Below, piece by piece: positions 52,260 to 62,163 of a stretch of DNA of 64,000 nt. Position 1 is the stretch's first letter. Each line of letters starts with the position of its first letter. Under the pieces are notes generated by a model. The model was not told the origin of the DNA and made no database searches. It was given only the letters and a program-made list of their open reading frames with translations. Position numbers and translations under genes: made by a program. This DNA comes from Mycobacterium sp. ENV421. Its GTDB lineage: Bacteria > Actinomycetota > Actinomycetes > Mycobacteriales > Mycobacteriaceae. The stretch lies in contig NZ_PDHO01000014.1 in NCBI RefSeq assembly GCF_002887815.1, positions 62,001-126,000 on the forward strand, read 5' to 3'.

Positions 52260-53057
52260 GTGGATCTCGGGCTCGCTGACGCCGCCGCCGTCGTGGTCGG
52301 TGGCGGCCGCGGAATGGGTTTGGCTGCCGCACGGTGTCTGGCCGACGACGGTGCGCGGATCGCGCTGATCGGCCGCACCGCGGCGGTCCTCGACACCGCA
52401 GCCCACGAGCTGAGCGCGCGGGGCAGCCCGGATGCGCTGGCAGTGGTGGCCGACACCGGCGACGATGCACAGGTTCAGCGCGCGTTCGATCACATCGGTG
52501 AGCGCTGGGGCGGACAGCTCAACATTCTGATCAACGCGGTAGGGCCAAGTGTGCAAGGCACTTTCGACGATCTGACCGACGCGCAGTGGCGCACTGCGAT
52601 CGACGAGGGCGCGATGGGCATGGTGCGCTGCGTGCGTGCCGCGTTGCCGCTGCTGCGGGCCGCGGACTGGGCGCGCATCGTCAACTTCGCCGCCCAGTCG
52701 ACGCAGCGGCAAAGCGCGCGACTGGCGGCCTACACCGCGGCCAAGGCAATGGTCACCAGCGTCTCCAAGAATTTGTCGCTGCATCTTGCCCGCGACGAGA
52801 TCCTGGTGAACGTCGTCTCGCCGGGAAGTATCGCGTCCGAGGCGCTCACCGGCTGGGCCGAATCCGTCGGCGTCGACGGCTCCGACCCCTATGCGCTGAT
52901 GGCCGCCATCGACGAGCATTTCGGGCATCCGGCCCACCTTCCACGCGCGGGGCTGCCCGACGAAATCGGGCCCGTCGTCGCCTTTCTGGCGTCGAGACGC
53001 AATTCGTACATGACCGGGGCCAACGTCAACGTCGATGGCGGAAGCGATTTCACCTGA
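52260..53057 (+). CDS. SDR family oxidoreductase
   Basis: 265 residues. Cofactor motif GGGRGMG, NAVG (in place of NNAG), NFAAQS and YTAAKAMV (Tyr-x-x-x-Lys), with an FabG-like end (YMTGANVNVDGG). GTG start 12 bases after the crotonase. Likely a 3-hydroxyacyl-CoA or ring-alcohol dehydrogenase, coupled with the hydratase before it and the lyase after it. Confidence 0.87.
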   Translation: MDLGLADAAAVVVGGGRGMGLAAARCLADDGARIALIGRTAAVLDTAAHELSARGSPDALAVVADTGDDAQVQRAFDHIGERWGGQLNILINAVGPSVQGTFDDLTDAQWRTAIDEGAMGMVRCVRAALPLLRAADWARIVNFAAQSTQRQSARLAAYTAAKAMVTSVSKNLSLHLARDEILVNVVSPGSIASEALTGWAESVGVDGSDPYALMAAIDEHFGHPAHLPRAGLPDEIGPVVAFLASRRNSYMTGANVNVDGGSDFT

Positions 53058-53066
53058 GGAGCAGTG

Positions 53067-54074
53067 ATGGCCAGAGCGCGGGAAGCCCGGGACTGGGCGC
53101 GTACCGGACTGCACGGAATCGGCAACAGTCTCTACACCCCGTTCTCCGGAACCGACGGTGACGACATCGACTGGGACGCCTATCGCACACTGGTGCGCTA
53201 CTGCGTCGGTGAGCTGCGGCACCCGATGCTGTGGTGCACCAGCGGTATCGCCGAATTCTGGTCGCTGACCCTTGACGAGCGAAAGCGGTTGCTGGAGACC
53301 GCCATCGAGGAGGGACGCCGGGTCAACCCCGACGTCGTCATCCAAGCCTGCACCGCGGCGACGGCTGCCAAGGACTGTCTGGAGCTCACTCGGCATGCCC
53401 AGGAAGCCGGTGCCGACATCGTCTACATCCAGACGCCGATGATGGAGACCCACGGGGGAGCGGGCGTTCTACGGTTCTTCAGATACATCGCCGATCGCAC
53501 CGATATCGCACTGGGAATGTTCAACTCGCCGTCGTCGGGCTATGTGCTGACGCCGGCGGAGGGGGCGCGCATCTACGCCGAGATTCCCGCGGTGTGCGCG
53601 ACGAAGGAAGGCGCGTTCCGCCCGGGCAGCAGCCGGCTGTTGCACGAGCTGGCACCGGGTCTGGTCATCTGGGAATGCGATCTGACCGTCTACCGCGCGG
53701 GCTGGTTGCGGGCAGGCATCGTCGGTCCTGCGCAGCTGGGCACCGCGGGCTATCTGCACGAGACCCCGCAGCGGCCGATCATCTCCGAATTCTGGGAGCT
53801 GGTGTGGGCCGACAAACTCGTCGAGGCGATGGACTACGCCGAGAAGTCCGGGCTCGACCAGTTCGGCATCGACATGGGCAACTGGTTCACCTGTTACCCG
53901 GGCCGTCCCGACTACTTCACCCACTGGGGAAGTGCCTTCAAGTACGCCGCCTCGCTGCTCGGATTGCCGATCGGCGACTATCCCCATTCGCGCCCGCCGC
54001 AGACCGAATTGCCCGAGGCTGGAAAGGCTCAGATCGAGCAGGCCTACCAGCGACTCGGTCTGCTTGAACACTGA
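53067..54074 (+). CDS. Dihydrodipicolinate synthase-family lyase/aldolase
   Basis: 335 residues of the class I aldolase TIM-barrel family. The Schiff-base lysine is Lys180 (VCATKEGAF); FNSPSSGY corresponds to the substrate-binding region after the catalytic Tyr strand. Family members in mycobacterial aromatic degradation (hydratase-aldolases) split side chains to give aldehydes and pyruvate. In this operon it probably performs a C-C cleavage, not lysine synthesis. ATG 53067 after GAGGAGCAG. Confidence 0.85.
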   Translation: MARAREARDWARTGLHGIGNSLYTPFSGTDGDDIDWDAYRTLVRYCVGELRHPMLWCTSGIAEFWSLTLDERKRLLETAIEEGRRVNPDVVIQACTAATAAKDCLELTRHAQEAGADIVYIQTPMMETHGGAGVLRFFRYIADRTDIALGMFNSPSSGYVLTPAEGARIYAEIPAVCATKEGAFRPGSSRLLHELAPGLVIWECDLTVYRAGWLRAGIVGPAQLGTAGYLHETPQRPIISEFWELVWADKLVEAMDYAEKSGLDQFGIDMGNWFTCYPGRPDYFTHWGSAFKYAASLLGLPIGDYPHSRPPQTELPEAGKAQIEQAYQRLGLLEH

Positions 54075-54152
54075 TTGCGGAAGGTGATACCGATAGGTGT
54101 ACAGTATGGACGTATTCGCATGTTGTCGCGCCGTTCTTGGAGGTACCGGTAG

Positions 54153-54995
54153 GTGACCGACACCCACGCTCATCTCACCGCGAATCCCGCTGCGGCCGAG
54201 CCGGTTCTGTACGAGGTTCTCGACAGCGGGGTCGCGGTCCTGACGTTCAACCGTCCGGAGCGGATGAACGGCTGGGGCGGTGGGCTGGCCGCCGGGTTCT
54301 ACGCGGGCATGGACGCCGCCGACGCCGACCCCGATGTCCGTGCGATCGTCGTCACGGGCAGCGGGCGGGCGTTCTGCGCCGGGGCCGACATGGGCGACCT
54401 GTCGTCGATCAGTTCGGCCAGCGTCGACACCGCCGGCGAAGCCGACCTGACCAAGATGGTGGGGGAGCGGCACCCGCTGTTCGTCACGACCGTGCGCAAG
54501 CCGGTCATCGCCGCGATCAACGGTGCCTGCGCCGGCATCGGGCTGACCCAGGCGCTGATGTGCGATATCCGACTCGCCGCTGCCGGGGCGAAATTCACCA
54601 CCTCGTTCGTCCGCCGCGGGCTGATCGCCGAGTACGGAATCTCGTGGATCCTGCCCAAAGTGGTCGGCTGGGGTGCGGCGCTCGATCTGCTGATGAGCGG
54701 CCGGGTGTTCTACGCCGAGGAGGCGTTCGAACTCGGCATGGTCAAAGAAGTCGTCGCACCCGATGAGTTGCTCGGCCGCGCAATCGAATACGCGGAAGAC
54801 ATCGCGGCCAACTGCGCGCCGAGTTCACTGGCCGTCATCAAGCGTCAGGTTTACGGCGACGCGCTGCGCGAGGCCGCCGACGCCAGCGGTCGGGCCGAGG
54901 CGCTGATGCACGAATCCATGCAACGCCCCGATTTCATCGAGGGCATCACCGCGTTCTTCGAGAAGCGGCCGCCGAACTTCCCGCCCCTGACGTGA
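54153..54995 (+). CDS. Crotonase / enoyl-CoA isomerase-type
   Basis: 280 residues: AFCAGADMGDLSS and GACAGIGLTQALMCD oxyanion loops; the catalytic region TTSFVRRGLIAEYGISWILP has Glu in the place where PaaG-type isomerases have Asp, as in dodecenoyl-CoA isomerases. GTG 54153 follows TTGGAGGTACC. First gene of a nine-gene plus-strand run reaching the P450; a TACAGTAT promoter-like box lies about 50 bases upstream. Confidence 0.88.
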   Translation: MTDTHAHLTANPAAAEPVLYEVLDSGVAVLTFNRPERMNGWGGGLAAGFYAGMDAADADPDVRAIVVTGSGRAFCAGADMGDLSSISSASVDTAGEADLTKMVGERHPLFVTTVRKPVIAAINGACAGIGLTQALMCDIRLAAAGAKFTTSFVRRGLIAEYGISWILPKVVGWGAALDLLMSGRVFYAEEAFELGMVKEVVAPDELLGRAIEYAEDIAANCAPSSLAVIKRQVYGDALREAADASGRAEALMHESMQRPDFIEGITAFFEKRPPNFPPLT

Positions 54996-55008
54996 GAGGA
55001 CGACACCG

Positions 55009-56217
55009 ATGACTCTGGACTACCAGGCGATTGACGTCGACAACCACTATTACGAGCCGACGGATTCGTTCACCCGGCATCTGCCCAAGGAGTTCAAGCG
55101 CCGTGGCGTGCAGATGCTCACCGAGGGCAAGCGCACCTTCGCCGTCATGGGTGGCGTCGTCAACCAGTTCATCCCGAACCCGACATTCGACCCGATCATC
55201 GAGCCGGGCTGCCTGGACTTGCTGTTCCGTGGTGAGATCCCCGACGGCGTCGATCCGGGGTCGCTGATGAAGGTGGACCGGTTGGCCGATCACCCCGAGT
55301 ACCAGAACCGGGACGCGCGGGTGAAGATCCTGGACAAGCAAAACCTCGAAACCGTATTCATGCTGCCGACGTTCGCGTGCGGGGTCGAAGAAGCGCTCAA
55401 GCGCGACATCGAGGCGACGATGGCCTCGGTGCATGCCTTCAACCTGTGGCTCGACGAGGACTGGGGCTTCGACCGGCCCGACCATCGGTTCCTCTCGGCG
55501 CCGATCATCTCGCTGGCCGACCCGGACGCGGCGGTGGCCGAGGTCGAGTTCGTGCTCGGCCGAGGCGCCAAGATCGTCTGCGTGCGGCCGGCGCCGGTGC
55601 CGGGCCGGGTCAAGCCGCGCTCGCTCGGCGATCCGCTGCACGACCCGGTGTGGGCCCGGCTCGCCGAAGCCGGCGTGCCGGTGGTGTTCCACCTGTCCGA
55701 CAGTGGCTACCTGGCGATTTCGGCGCTGTGGGGTGGCACCGGGACCTTCGAAGGGTTCGGTAAGCGGGATCCGCTCGACAACGTGCTGCTCGACGACCGC
55801 GCCATCCACGACTCGATGGCGTCGATGATCGTGCACCAGGTCTTCACCCGGCACCCCAAGCTCAAGGTGGCGAGCATCGAGAACGGCTCCTACTTCGTCT
55901 ACCGCTTGATCAAGCGGCTGAAGAAAGCCGCCAACACCGCGCCCTACCACTTCAAGGAAGACCCCGTCGCGCAGTTGACGAACAACGTCTGGATCGCCCC
56001 GTACTACGAGGACGATGTGAAACTGTTGGCTGACACGATCGGTGTCGAGAAGATCCTCTTCGGCTCGGACTGGCCGCACGGCGAAGGGCTGGCCGATCCG
56101 ATGAGCTTCACCGCCGACATCCCGCAGTTCCCGGAGTTCAGTGCCGAAGACACCCGGAAGGTGATGCGGGACAACGCACTCGACCTGCTCGGTATCTCCG
56201 TGTCGTCGGCGGTCTGA
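55009..56217 (+). CDS. Amidohydrolase family protein (ACMSD-like)
   Basis: 402 residues of the amidohydrolase-2 TIM barrel. N-terminal metal motif DVDNHYYEP, later VVFHLSDSGY, VASIENGSYFVYRLIK and the metal Asp in LFGSDWPHGEG. Members decarboxylate or hydrolytically open ring acids or CoA esters. Its close relative is encoded at 60906, sharing FIPNPTF and SVENGS/GSD.PH segments. ATG after GAGAGGACG. Four bases separate it from the ligase. Confidence 0.87.
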   Translation: MTLDYQAIDVDNHYYEPTDSFTRHLPKEFKRRGVQMLTEGKRTFAVMGGVVNQFIPNPTFDPIIEPGCLDLLFRGEIPDGVDPGSLMKVDRLADHPEYQNRDARVKILDKQNLETVFMLPTFACGVEEALKRDIEATMASVHAFNLWLDEDWGFDRPDHRFLSAPIISLADPDAAVAEVEFVLGRGAKIVCVRPAPVPGRVKPRSLGDPLHDPVWARLAEAGVPVVFHLSDSGYLAISALWGGTGTFEGFGKRDPLDNVLLDDRAIHDSMASMIVHQVFTRHPKLKVASIENGSYFVYRLIKRLKKAANTAPYHFKEDPVAQLTNNVWIAPYYEDDVKLLADTIGVEKILFGSDWPHGEGLADPMSFTADIPQFPEFSAEDTRKVMRDNALDLLGISVSSAV

Positions 56218-56220
56218 GTC

Positions 56221-57831
56221 GTGCCCGAATGGACGATCGGTGCGGTGCTCGATGCCATTGCCGCGGTCATTCCAGACCGGCCGATGACGATCTGCGGTGA
56301 TCGCATAAGCACCTTCGCCGACACGGCCGACCGCACGCGCCGCCTGGCGAACTTTTTAGCAGGCAGGGGATTCGGCGCGCACCGCGAACGGTCCGCCCTG
56401 CAGAACTGGGAGTGCGGCCAGGACCGGGTCGCGCTGATCATGCACAACGACCTCTACCCGGACATGGTCATCGGCTGTCTCAAAGGCCGGGTCGTACCCG
56501 TCAACGTCAACCACCACTACACCCGACGCGAAGTCGCCGAGCTACTGGACTACGTCAAGCCCCGCGGCGTGATCTACCACCGCTCGCTGGGCGCCAAGTT
56601 CGCCGACGTGCTGCCTCCGGAGAGCGCCGAGCTGCTGATCTCGATCGACGACGGCAGTGAAGGGCCCAACCTGCCCGGCGCGATCGACTTGAATGATGCT
56701 CTGGCGCAGGGGGATCAGGACGCCGACATCACCCCGTCCCCAGACGATGTGCTGATGATCTGCACGGGCGGCACCACGGGCCGGCCGAAAGGGGTGATGT
56801 GGCGGCAAGCCGACACCTATGCCATCTCGATGAACGGTGCCGATCACGAGTCGGTCGGCGAAATCCACGACAAGCTCGGCACGCCCGGTGCGCCGTGGTT
56901 CGCGGTGTCACCGCTGATGCACGCGGCCGGGATGTGGACGGCGTTCGCCGGCGTGCTGAACGGTCAGACCGTGGTGCTCTACGACTCCCCGAAGTTCGAT
57001 CCGCAACGGGTGCTGTCGACCGCTCAGCGGCACAAGGTCGGCATGATGACGATGGTCGGCGACGCATACGCCGCCCCCCTGGTCGAGGAACTGCGCAGCG
57101 GCGACTACGACCTGTCGTCGTTGTTCGCGTTGGCGACGGGGGGAGCGGCGACCAACCTCAAGCACCAGCGTGCCCTGCTGGAGCTGTTGCCCGACATCAT
57201 CCTGATCAACGGCTACGGATCGTCGGAGACCGGCAACGTCGGATTCGGGCGCAGCATGCGAGGCGACCACAAGGACACCTTCGAATTGCGCGACGGCGCA
57301 TTGGTTCTCGCTGAGGACTACAGCCGTTTCCTCGACGCCGGCGAAGACGAGGTCGGCTGGGTGGCCCGCGCGGGCCGGATCCCACTGGGTTACTTCGACG
57401 ACGCCGAGGCCACCCGCAAGACCTTCCCCGAGGTCGACGGAGCTCGGGTGGTGATCTCCGGTGACCGCGGCTCGCTGGCGCCGGACGGAACGCTGCGGCT
57501 GTTCGGCCGGGACTCACTGGTGGTCAACACCGGCGGGGAGAAGGTATTCGTCGAGGAAGTCGAAGAGGTGCTGCGCGCGCACCCCGAGGTCGCCGACGCC
57601 CTGGTGGTGGGACGGCCCAGCGAGCGGTGGGGCCAGGAGCTCGTCGCACTGATCGCGCTGCGTGCCGAGGTGGCACACGACGCACTGCACGAGCACTGCA
57701 CATCGCAGCTCGCGCGCTACAAGGCGCCGAAGGAGTTCATCGTCGTCGACCAGGTCAGGCGCCTGGGCAACGGCAAGGCCGATTATCGATGGGCCAAAGA
57801 GACTGCCAACAGCAAGGTTTCGCTGTCATGA
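56221..57831 (+). CDS. Acyl-CoA synthetase (FadD19-like, AMP-forming)
   Basis: 536 residues. The AMP motif MICTGGTTGRPKGVMWRQAD closely matches mycobacterial FadD19/FadD3-type enzymes that load steroid side chains or ring remnants. INGYGSSETGNVGFG, SGDRGSLAPDG and the final lysine region GNGKADYRW follow. GTG start at 56221. Provides the CoA ester for the dehydrogenases and amidohydrolases around it. Overlaps the next gene by 4 bp. Confidence 0.9.
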   Translation: MPEWTIGAVLDAIAAVIPDRPMTICGDRISTFADTADRTRRLANFLAGRGFGAHRERSALQNWECGQDRVALIMHNDLYPDMVIGCLKGRVVPVNVNHHYTRREVAELLDYVKPRGVIYHRSLGAKFADVLPPESAELLISIDDGSEGPNLPGAIDLNDALAQGDQDADITPSPDDVLMICTGGTTGRPKGVMWRQADTYAISMNGADHESVGEIHDKLGTPGAPWFAVSPLMHAAGMWTAFAGVLNGQTVVLYDSPKFDPQRVLSTAQRHKVGMMTMVGDAYAAPLVEELRSGDYDLSSLFALATGGAATNLKHQRALLELLPDIILINGYGSSETGNVGFGRSMRGDHKDTFELRDGALVLAEDYSRFLDAGEDEVGWVARAGRIPLGYFDDAEATRKTFPEVDGARVVISGDRGSLAPDGTLRLFGRDSLVVNTGGEKVFVEEVEEVLRAHPEVADALVVGRPSERWGQELVALIALRAEVAHDALHEHCTSQLARYKAPKEFIVVDQVRRLGNGKADYRWAKETANSKVSLS

Positions 57832-58655
57832 CACGCAAGGTGATAGACGGTCTGGTCAATGTCCACTTCGGTGAGGCCGAGCAGCAGCCGGGTTGGATGC
57901 TCAAGGTCCGTGACGACTATTTCAAGGGTCCGCAGTCGATGTTCGCCCCGGTGGACATGGCCGAGTTGCTCGACGAGATGGACACCCAGGGTGTGCAAAA
58001 GGCCGTCCTGATGGACAACATCGTCAAGCCGTCCGTCACCGCGCGCAAGTTCGCCGAAACGCGCCCGGACCGGTTCGCACTGGCGATGGGGGGCTTCAAC
58101 CTGCTCAGGCCGATGCCCACCTTGCGGGAGCTGACCGCGGTCGTCGCCGACCTGCCTGTTGTGTATGCCGCTGTGGGGCCGAGCTTCTGGGGTGACGCGC
58201 AGTATCCGCCCAGCGATGCCGTCTACTACCCGCTGTACACCAAGTGCGCGGAGTTGGAGCTGCCGCTGTGTCTGAATACCGGACTGCCCGGCCCGCCGAT
58301 TCCCGGTGAGGTGCAGAATCCGATCCATCTGGACCGGGTGTGTGTGCGGTTCCCGGAACTGCGGCTGTGCATGATCCACGGCGCCGACCCCTGGTGGGAC
58401 GTCGCAATCCGGTTGATGATCAAGTACGAGAATCTGCGGCTGATGACCTCGGCGTGGTCACCGAAACGATTGCCGGACAGCTTACTTCACTACATGCGCA
58501 CCCGCGGACCGAACAAGGTGATGTTCGGCTCCGACTGGCCGGTGCTCAGAATGCACCGCGTGGTACCGGAAGCCGAGGCGCTGGAGTTACCGCCGGAAGT
58601 CCTCGACAACTATCTGTACAACAATGCCAACGATTTCTTCTTCAGGGAGCGCTGA
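57828..58655 (+). CDS. Amidohydrolase family protein (short form)
   Basis: 275 residues of the ACMSD-like barrel, shorter and divergent from the other two here. DGLVNVHFGEAE replaces the usual D-x-H-x-x-E start; LCLNTGLPGPP, CMIHGADPWW and MFGSDWPVLRMHRV follow. The metal-binding His is kept only partly, so activity could differ. ATG overlaps the ligase stop (ATGA), and the next gene begins directly after its stop codon. Confidence 0.84.
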   Translation: MTRKVIDGLVNVHFGEAEQQPGWMLKVRDDYFKGPQSMFAPVDMAELLDEMDTQGVQKAVLMDNIVKPSVTARKFAETRPDRFALAMGGFNLLRPMPTLRELTAVVADLPVVYAAVGPSFWGDAQYPPSDAVYYPLYTKCAELELPLCLNTGLPGPPIPGEVQNPIHLDRVCVRFPELRLCMIHGADPWWDVAIRLMIKYENLRLMTSAWSPKRLPDSLLHYMRTRGPNKVMFGSDWPVLRMHRVVPEAEALELPPEVLDNYLYNNANDFFFRER

Positions 58656-59702
58656 ATGGACCGCTACGAACTGCGCAGGCTCGACTACAGCCTCTCCGAG
58701 GACCACACCGATCTGCAGACCGCCTATCGGCAGTTCTTCAAAACCCACAGCACGATCGAGACGGTGCGGGCCGCCGAGGCCACCGGCTTCGACAAGAGTC
58801 TGTGGGAACGGTTGTGCGCCATGGGCGCAACGACCATGGCCGTCCCGGAATCGGCCGGTGGCGACGGTGCCACGCTGGTGGACCTGACGTTGGTGGCCGA
58901 GGAGCTCGGGCGATACATCGCGCCGGTGCCGTGGATCGACCACGTTTGCGCTGCCCGTCTGCTGGCCGGCTTGGGCGCGCTCACCGATGAGGTGATGAGC
59001 GGCACCCAGATCGTCGGCCTGGACGCCTCGCTGGACAGTGCCTCGGGGGTGCGGCTCATCCCGACCGGGTCGATCGCCGACCACATCATCATCCGCGACG
59101 GCGCACAAGGTGAAGACGTCGTGCTCCTCTCTTTCGGTACGCGTCCGGCCAAGGTCGACAACATCGGCCGGCTCCCGATGGCCTGGGTCGATCCGGCGGC
59201 CGCGGACAGCCGCACGGTGCTGGGCAGTGGGCCGGCCGCGCTCGCCGAATATGCTCGGGCGCTGGATGAATGGCGGCTGTTGACGGCATCCGCGCTTGTC
59301 GGCTTGGTCGAGGAGACCATGACCATCGCCGCCGAGTTCGCGAAGTCTCGCTACACCCTGGGCGTCCCGATCGCCACGCTGCAGGCCATCTCGCACCCGT
59401 TGGCCAACATGGTGATCACCGTCGAAGGCGGCCGCAACCTGGCGCGCCGCGCCGCATGGTTCCTCGACAACGAGCCGCACGCGCGTCCCGAGTTGGCGCC
59501 GTCGGCGTTCGTGTTCATGGCCGAAGAGGCGGCCAAGGCGGCGACGATGGCCGTGCACATCCAGGGTGGCCTCGGGGTGTCCTCGGAGGCGGCCGCGACC
59601 GCGTACCTGGTGCGGGCCAGGGGCTGGCCGCTGGCCGGTGGTGATCCCGGCGCAAGCGCCAAGCAGATCGGGCGCCTGCTGGCAGACCGCGAAACCGCAT
59701 AG
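58656..59702 (+). CDS. Acyl-CoA dehydrogenase, short subunit
   Basis: 348 residues. It has the N-terminal helical domain (MAVPESAGGDGATLVDLTLV) and C-terminal helices (VHIQGGLGVSSEAAATAYLV), but a degenerate middle lacking the FAD-pocket TEPxxGS motif. This pattern fits the non-catalytic half of alpha2-beta2 dehydrogenases known from cholesterol side-chain breakdown (FadE26-27 type). The next gene encodes the likely partner, 7 bases away. Confidence 0.85.
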   Translation: MDRYELRRLDYSLSEDHTDLQTAYRQFFKTHSTIETVRAAEATGFDKSLWERLCAMGATTMAVPESAGGDGATLVDLTLVAEELGRYIAPVPWIDHVCAARLLAGLGALTDEVMSGTQIVGLDASLDSASGVRLIPTGSIADHIIIRDGAQGEDVVLLSFGTRPAKVDNIGRLPMAWVDPAAADSRTVLGSGPAALAEYARALDEWRLLTASALVGLVEETMTIAAEFAKSRYTLGVPIATLQAISHPLANMVITVEGGRNLARRAAWFLDNEPHARPELAPSAFVFMAEEAAKAATMAVHIQGGLGVSSEAAATAYLVRARGWPLAGGDPGASAKQIGRLLADRETA

Positions 59703-59709
59703 GGCAGTC

Positions 59710-60909
59710 ATGGATTTCTCACGCGTAGAGCTGACCCGCGAGGACCAACGGTTCCTCGACGAGGTCCGGGACTTCCTGACAACCCACATCACCGACGAGG
59801 TGATCCGGCACGACCGGGAGACCGGCGACAACTTCCACGAGGGTGTGCACCTGGCACTGGGCGCGGCCGGATACCTCGAGGCCGAGTGGAAACCAGAATC
59901 CGAGGGCGGCTTCACTCGGGTCCGCCGCCGGATCTGGGAACTGGAGAAGCGCCGGTTCGCGGTCCCGTGGGTGACCTGGGGGACCACGTCGATGGTGGCA
60001 CGGTCGGTCGACACGTTCGGCTCCGAGGAAGTCAAAGCCGAGGTCTTGCCAGGGGTTTTCAGCGGGCACGTCCGGCTGTGTCTGGGCTATACCGAGCCCG
60101 AGGGCGGTTCGGATGTCGCCACCTGCAAAACCCGCGCGGTTCGGGAAGCGGATGGGTCGAGCTGGATCATAACTGGCTCCAAGATGTTCACCACCGGTGC
60201 GCACAACTGCCAGTACGTCTTCCTGATCACCAACACCGATCCCGATGCGCCGAAGCACAAGAGCCTCACCATGTTTCTCGTTCCGCTGGACCTGCCCGGC
60301 ATCGAGATCCAGGGTCTGCGCACCGTCGACGGTGACCGGACCAACATCGTCTATTACAGCGACGTCCGGGTCGACGACAAGTACCGCCTCGGCGAGGTCA
60401 ACGGCGGCTGGACGGTCCTGCGCGAACCGCTCAACGTCGAGCACGGGGCGGTGGCCGCCGCCGCCGACGGCCTGGCGGATGTGTCGATCATGATGCACCA
60501 GGCGAACTTCATGGCCACCGCGGTCGACAAGGCGGCCGCCGCCGTCGGCCGGTCCGACCCCAACGGGCGGCGTGCGGTCGACGACGGTGCGGTGTCGTAC
60601 CGACTGGGGCGTAGCGCGGCCCGGATGGAGGCCGCCCTGAGTTCGCCGAGTCTCTACGGCCGGGTTGCGATCGCACAGACCATGCGCGATATCTCACCTG
60701 ACCTGATGGACATTCTCGGTGCCGCGGCGGCACTTCCGGTGGAGACCGACGGCGCTGCCGACGACGGGGCGTCGGAGTACGTGTACCGCTTCGCGCCGCT
60801 GTCCGGAATCTACGGCGGCACGCTGGAGGTCTTCCGCAACATGATCGGCCAATACGTGCTGGGGCTGGGCAAGCCCGCGTACGCACCTGCACCGAAGAAG
60901 GTGTCATGA
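59710..60909 (+). CDS. Acyl-CoA dehydrogenase, catalytic-type subunit
   Basis: 399 residues. GYTEPEGGSDVATCKTRAV binds FAD; SKMFTTGAHNCQYVFL, DGDRTNIVYYSDVRV and IYGGTLEVFRNMI follow. The last segment has Gly where the classical YEG Glu lies, so the base, if any, is elsewhere as in alpha2-beta2 enzymes. Very similar throughout to the gene at 62252, evidence of tandem duplication. ATG overlaps nothing upstream; its stop overlaps the amidohydrolase by 4 bp. Confidence 0.9.
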   Translation: MDFSRVELTREDQRFLDEVRDFLTTHITDEVIRHDRETGDNFHEGVHLALGAAGYLEAEWKPESEGGFTRVRRRIWELEKRRFAVPWVTWGTTSMVARSVDTFGSEEVKAEVLPGVFSGHVRLCLGYTEPEGGSDVATCKTRAVREADGSSWIITGSKMFTTGAHNCQYVFLITNTDPDAPKHKSLTMFLVPLDLPGIEIQGLRTVDGDRTNIVYYSDVRVDDKYRLGEVNGGWTVLREPLNVEHGAVAAAADGLADVSIMMHQANFMATAVDKAAAAVGRSDPNGRRAVDDGAVSYRLGRSAARMEAALSSPSLYGRVAIAQTMRDISPDLMDILGAAAALPVETDGAADDGASEYVYRFAPLSGIYGGTLEVFRNMIGQYVLGLGKPAYAPAPKKVS

Positions 60910-62144
60910 CCGGAGCGCAGCGGCGCGACGTACCGATCTTCGACGCCGATCAGCACATGTACGAGACACCCGAGGCGCTCACCCGGTACCTCCCTGAGCG
61001 CTATCGCTATGCGGTGCAGTACGCGCAAATAGGCAAGCAGACCAGGCTGGTGATCAACTCCCGCGTCAGCGACTTCATCCCGAACCCGACGTTCGAACGG
61101 GTCGCCGCCCCCGGCGCGCACGAGAAGTTCTTCGCAGGCGAGAACGCCGAAGGCCTGACGCTGCGCGAAATGCAAGGCCCCGCAATCGAAGCGCCGGCCG
61201 CCACCAGAAATCCGGCGGACCGGATCGCCGAACTCGACCGTCAGGGTGTCGTCGAGGCGCTGAACTATCCGACGCTGGCCAGCCTCGTCGAGCACTCGTC
61301 GGCCGACGACCCCGAGCTGACGCTGGCGATCATCCATGCGCTCAATCAGTGGATGGCCGAGCACTGGGGCTTTGCGTACGAGAACCGGGTGTTCTCCACG
61401 CCGATCATCAACCTCTCCGAAGTCGACGGTGCGCAACGCGAACTCGAGTACCTGCTGTCCGCCGGGGCCAAGGTTGCGTTGATCAAGCCGGGTCCGGTTC
61501 GCGGTGTGCACGGGTGGCGCTCACCGGCCCTGCCGGAGTTCGATCCGTTCTGGCGAGACGTCGAGGCGGCCGGCCTGCCGATCGTGCTGCACGCGAGTTA
61601 CCCGCCGCTCGACGAGTACGTCGGCAAGTGGGAGCCGCCGCACACCCAGAACTTCATGGCGATCAGTGCGTTCCGGTGGATGGTGCTGGGCCACCGCGAG
61701 ATCGCCGACATGATCACCAGCCTGATCTGTCACGGCACGCTGACCCGGTTCCCGAACCTGCGGATCGCCAGCGTCGAGAACGGCAGCTCATGGATCGTCC
61801 CGCTGTTCAACGACTTCGACGACCTGTACAAGAAGATGCCGCAGAACTTCCCCGAGCACCCGCACGACGTGTTCCGGCGCAACATCTGGGTCAGCCCGTT
61901 CTGGGAGGGCAGCGTCTCGGATGTGGTGAACACCGTCGGCTGGGACAAGGTGCTGTTCGGGTCGGACTACCCGCACCCGGAGGGACTGGCCGAGCCGCGC
62001 GGGTTCTGGAAGTACGCCGAAGGCATGGACGAACGCCGAACCTACGACTTCATGGGTGACAACGCCCGCCGGTTCATGGGTCTGCCGCTGGCCAACCCGG
62101 ACCCCGCTGCCGTCAACCCGCCGGAGCTGGCCGTGCCGTCCTAG
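60906..62144 (+). CDS. Amidohydrolase family protein (ACMSD-like), paralogue of 55009
   Basis: 412 residues. FDADQHMYETPEAL metal motif; FIPNPTFERVAAPG; AEHWGFAYENRVFSTPIINL; SVENGSSWIVPLF; VLFGSDYPHPEGLAEPRG. Shares this framework with the protein at 55009. Probably a decarboxylase or ring-opening hydrolase on a CoA-linked or free acid. ATG overlaps the dehydrogenase stop (ATGA). Confidence 0.87.
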   Translation: MTGAQRRDVPIFDADQHMYETPEALTRYLPERYRYAVQYAQIGKQTRLVINSRVSDFIPNPTFERVAAPGAHEKFFAGENAEGLTLREMQGPAIEAPAATRNPADRIAELDRQGVVEALNYPTLASLVEHSSADDPELTLAIIHALNQWMAEHWGFAYENRVFSTPIINLSEVDGAQRELEYLLSAGAKVALIKPGPVRGVHGWRSPALPEFDPFWRDVEAAGLPIVLHASYPPLDEYVGKWEPPHTQNFMAISAFRWMVLGHREIADMITSLICHGTLTRFPNLRIASVENGSSWIVPLFNDFDDLYKKMPQNFPEHPHDVFRRNIWVSPFWEGSVSDVVNTVGWDKVLFGSDYPHPEGLAEPRGFWKYAEGMDERRTYDFMGDNARRFMGLPLANPDPAAVNPPELAVPS

Positions 62145-62163
62145 CGCCCCCACTGCCGTGAGC

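Noticed and set aside
53067..54074. Lysine biosynthesis dapA
   Set aside because: Catabolic operon under a TetR regulator and a divergent substrate loop (FNSPSSGY) argue for a hydratase-aldolase or other lyase.
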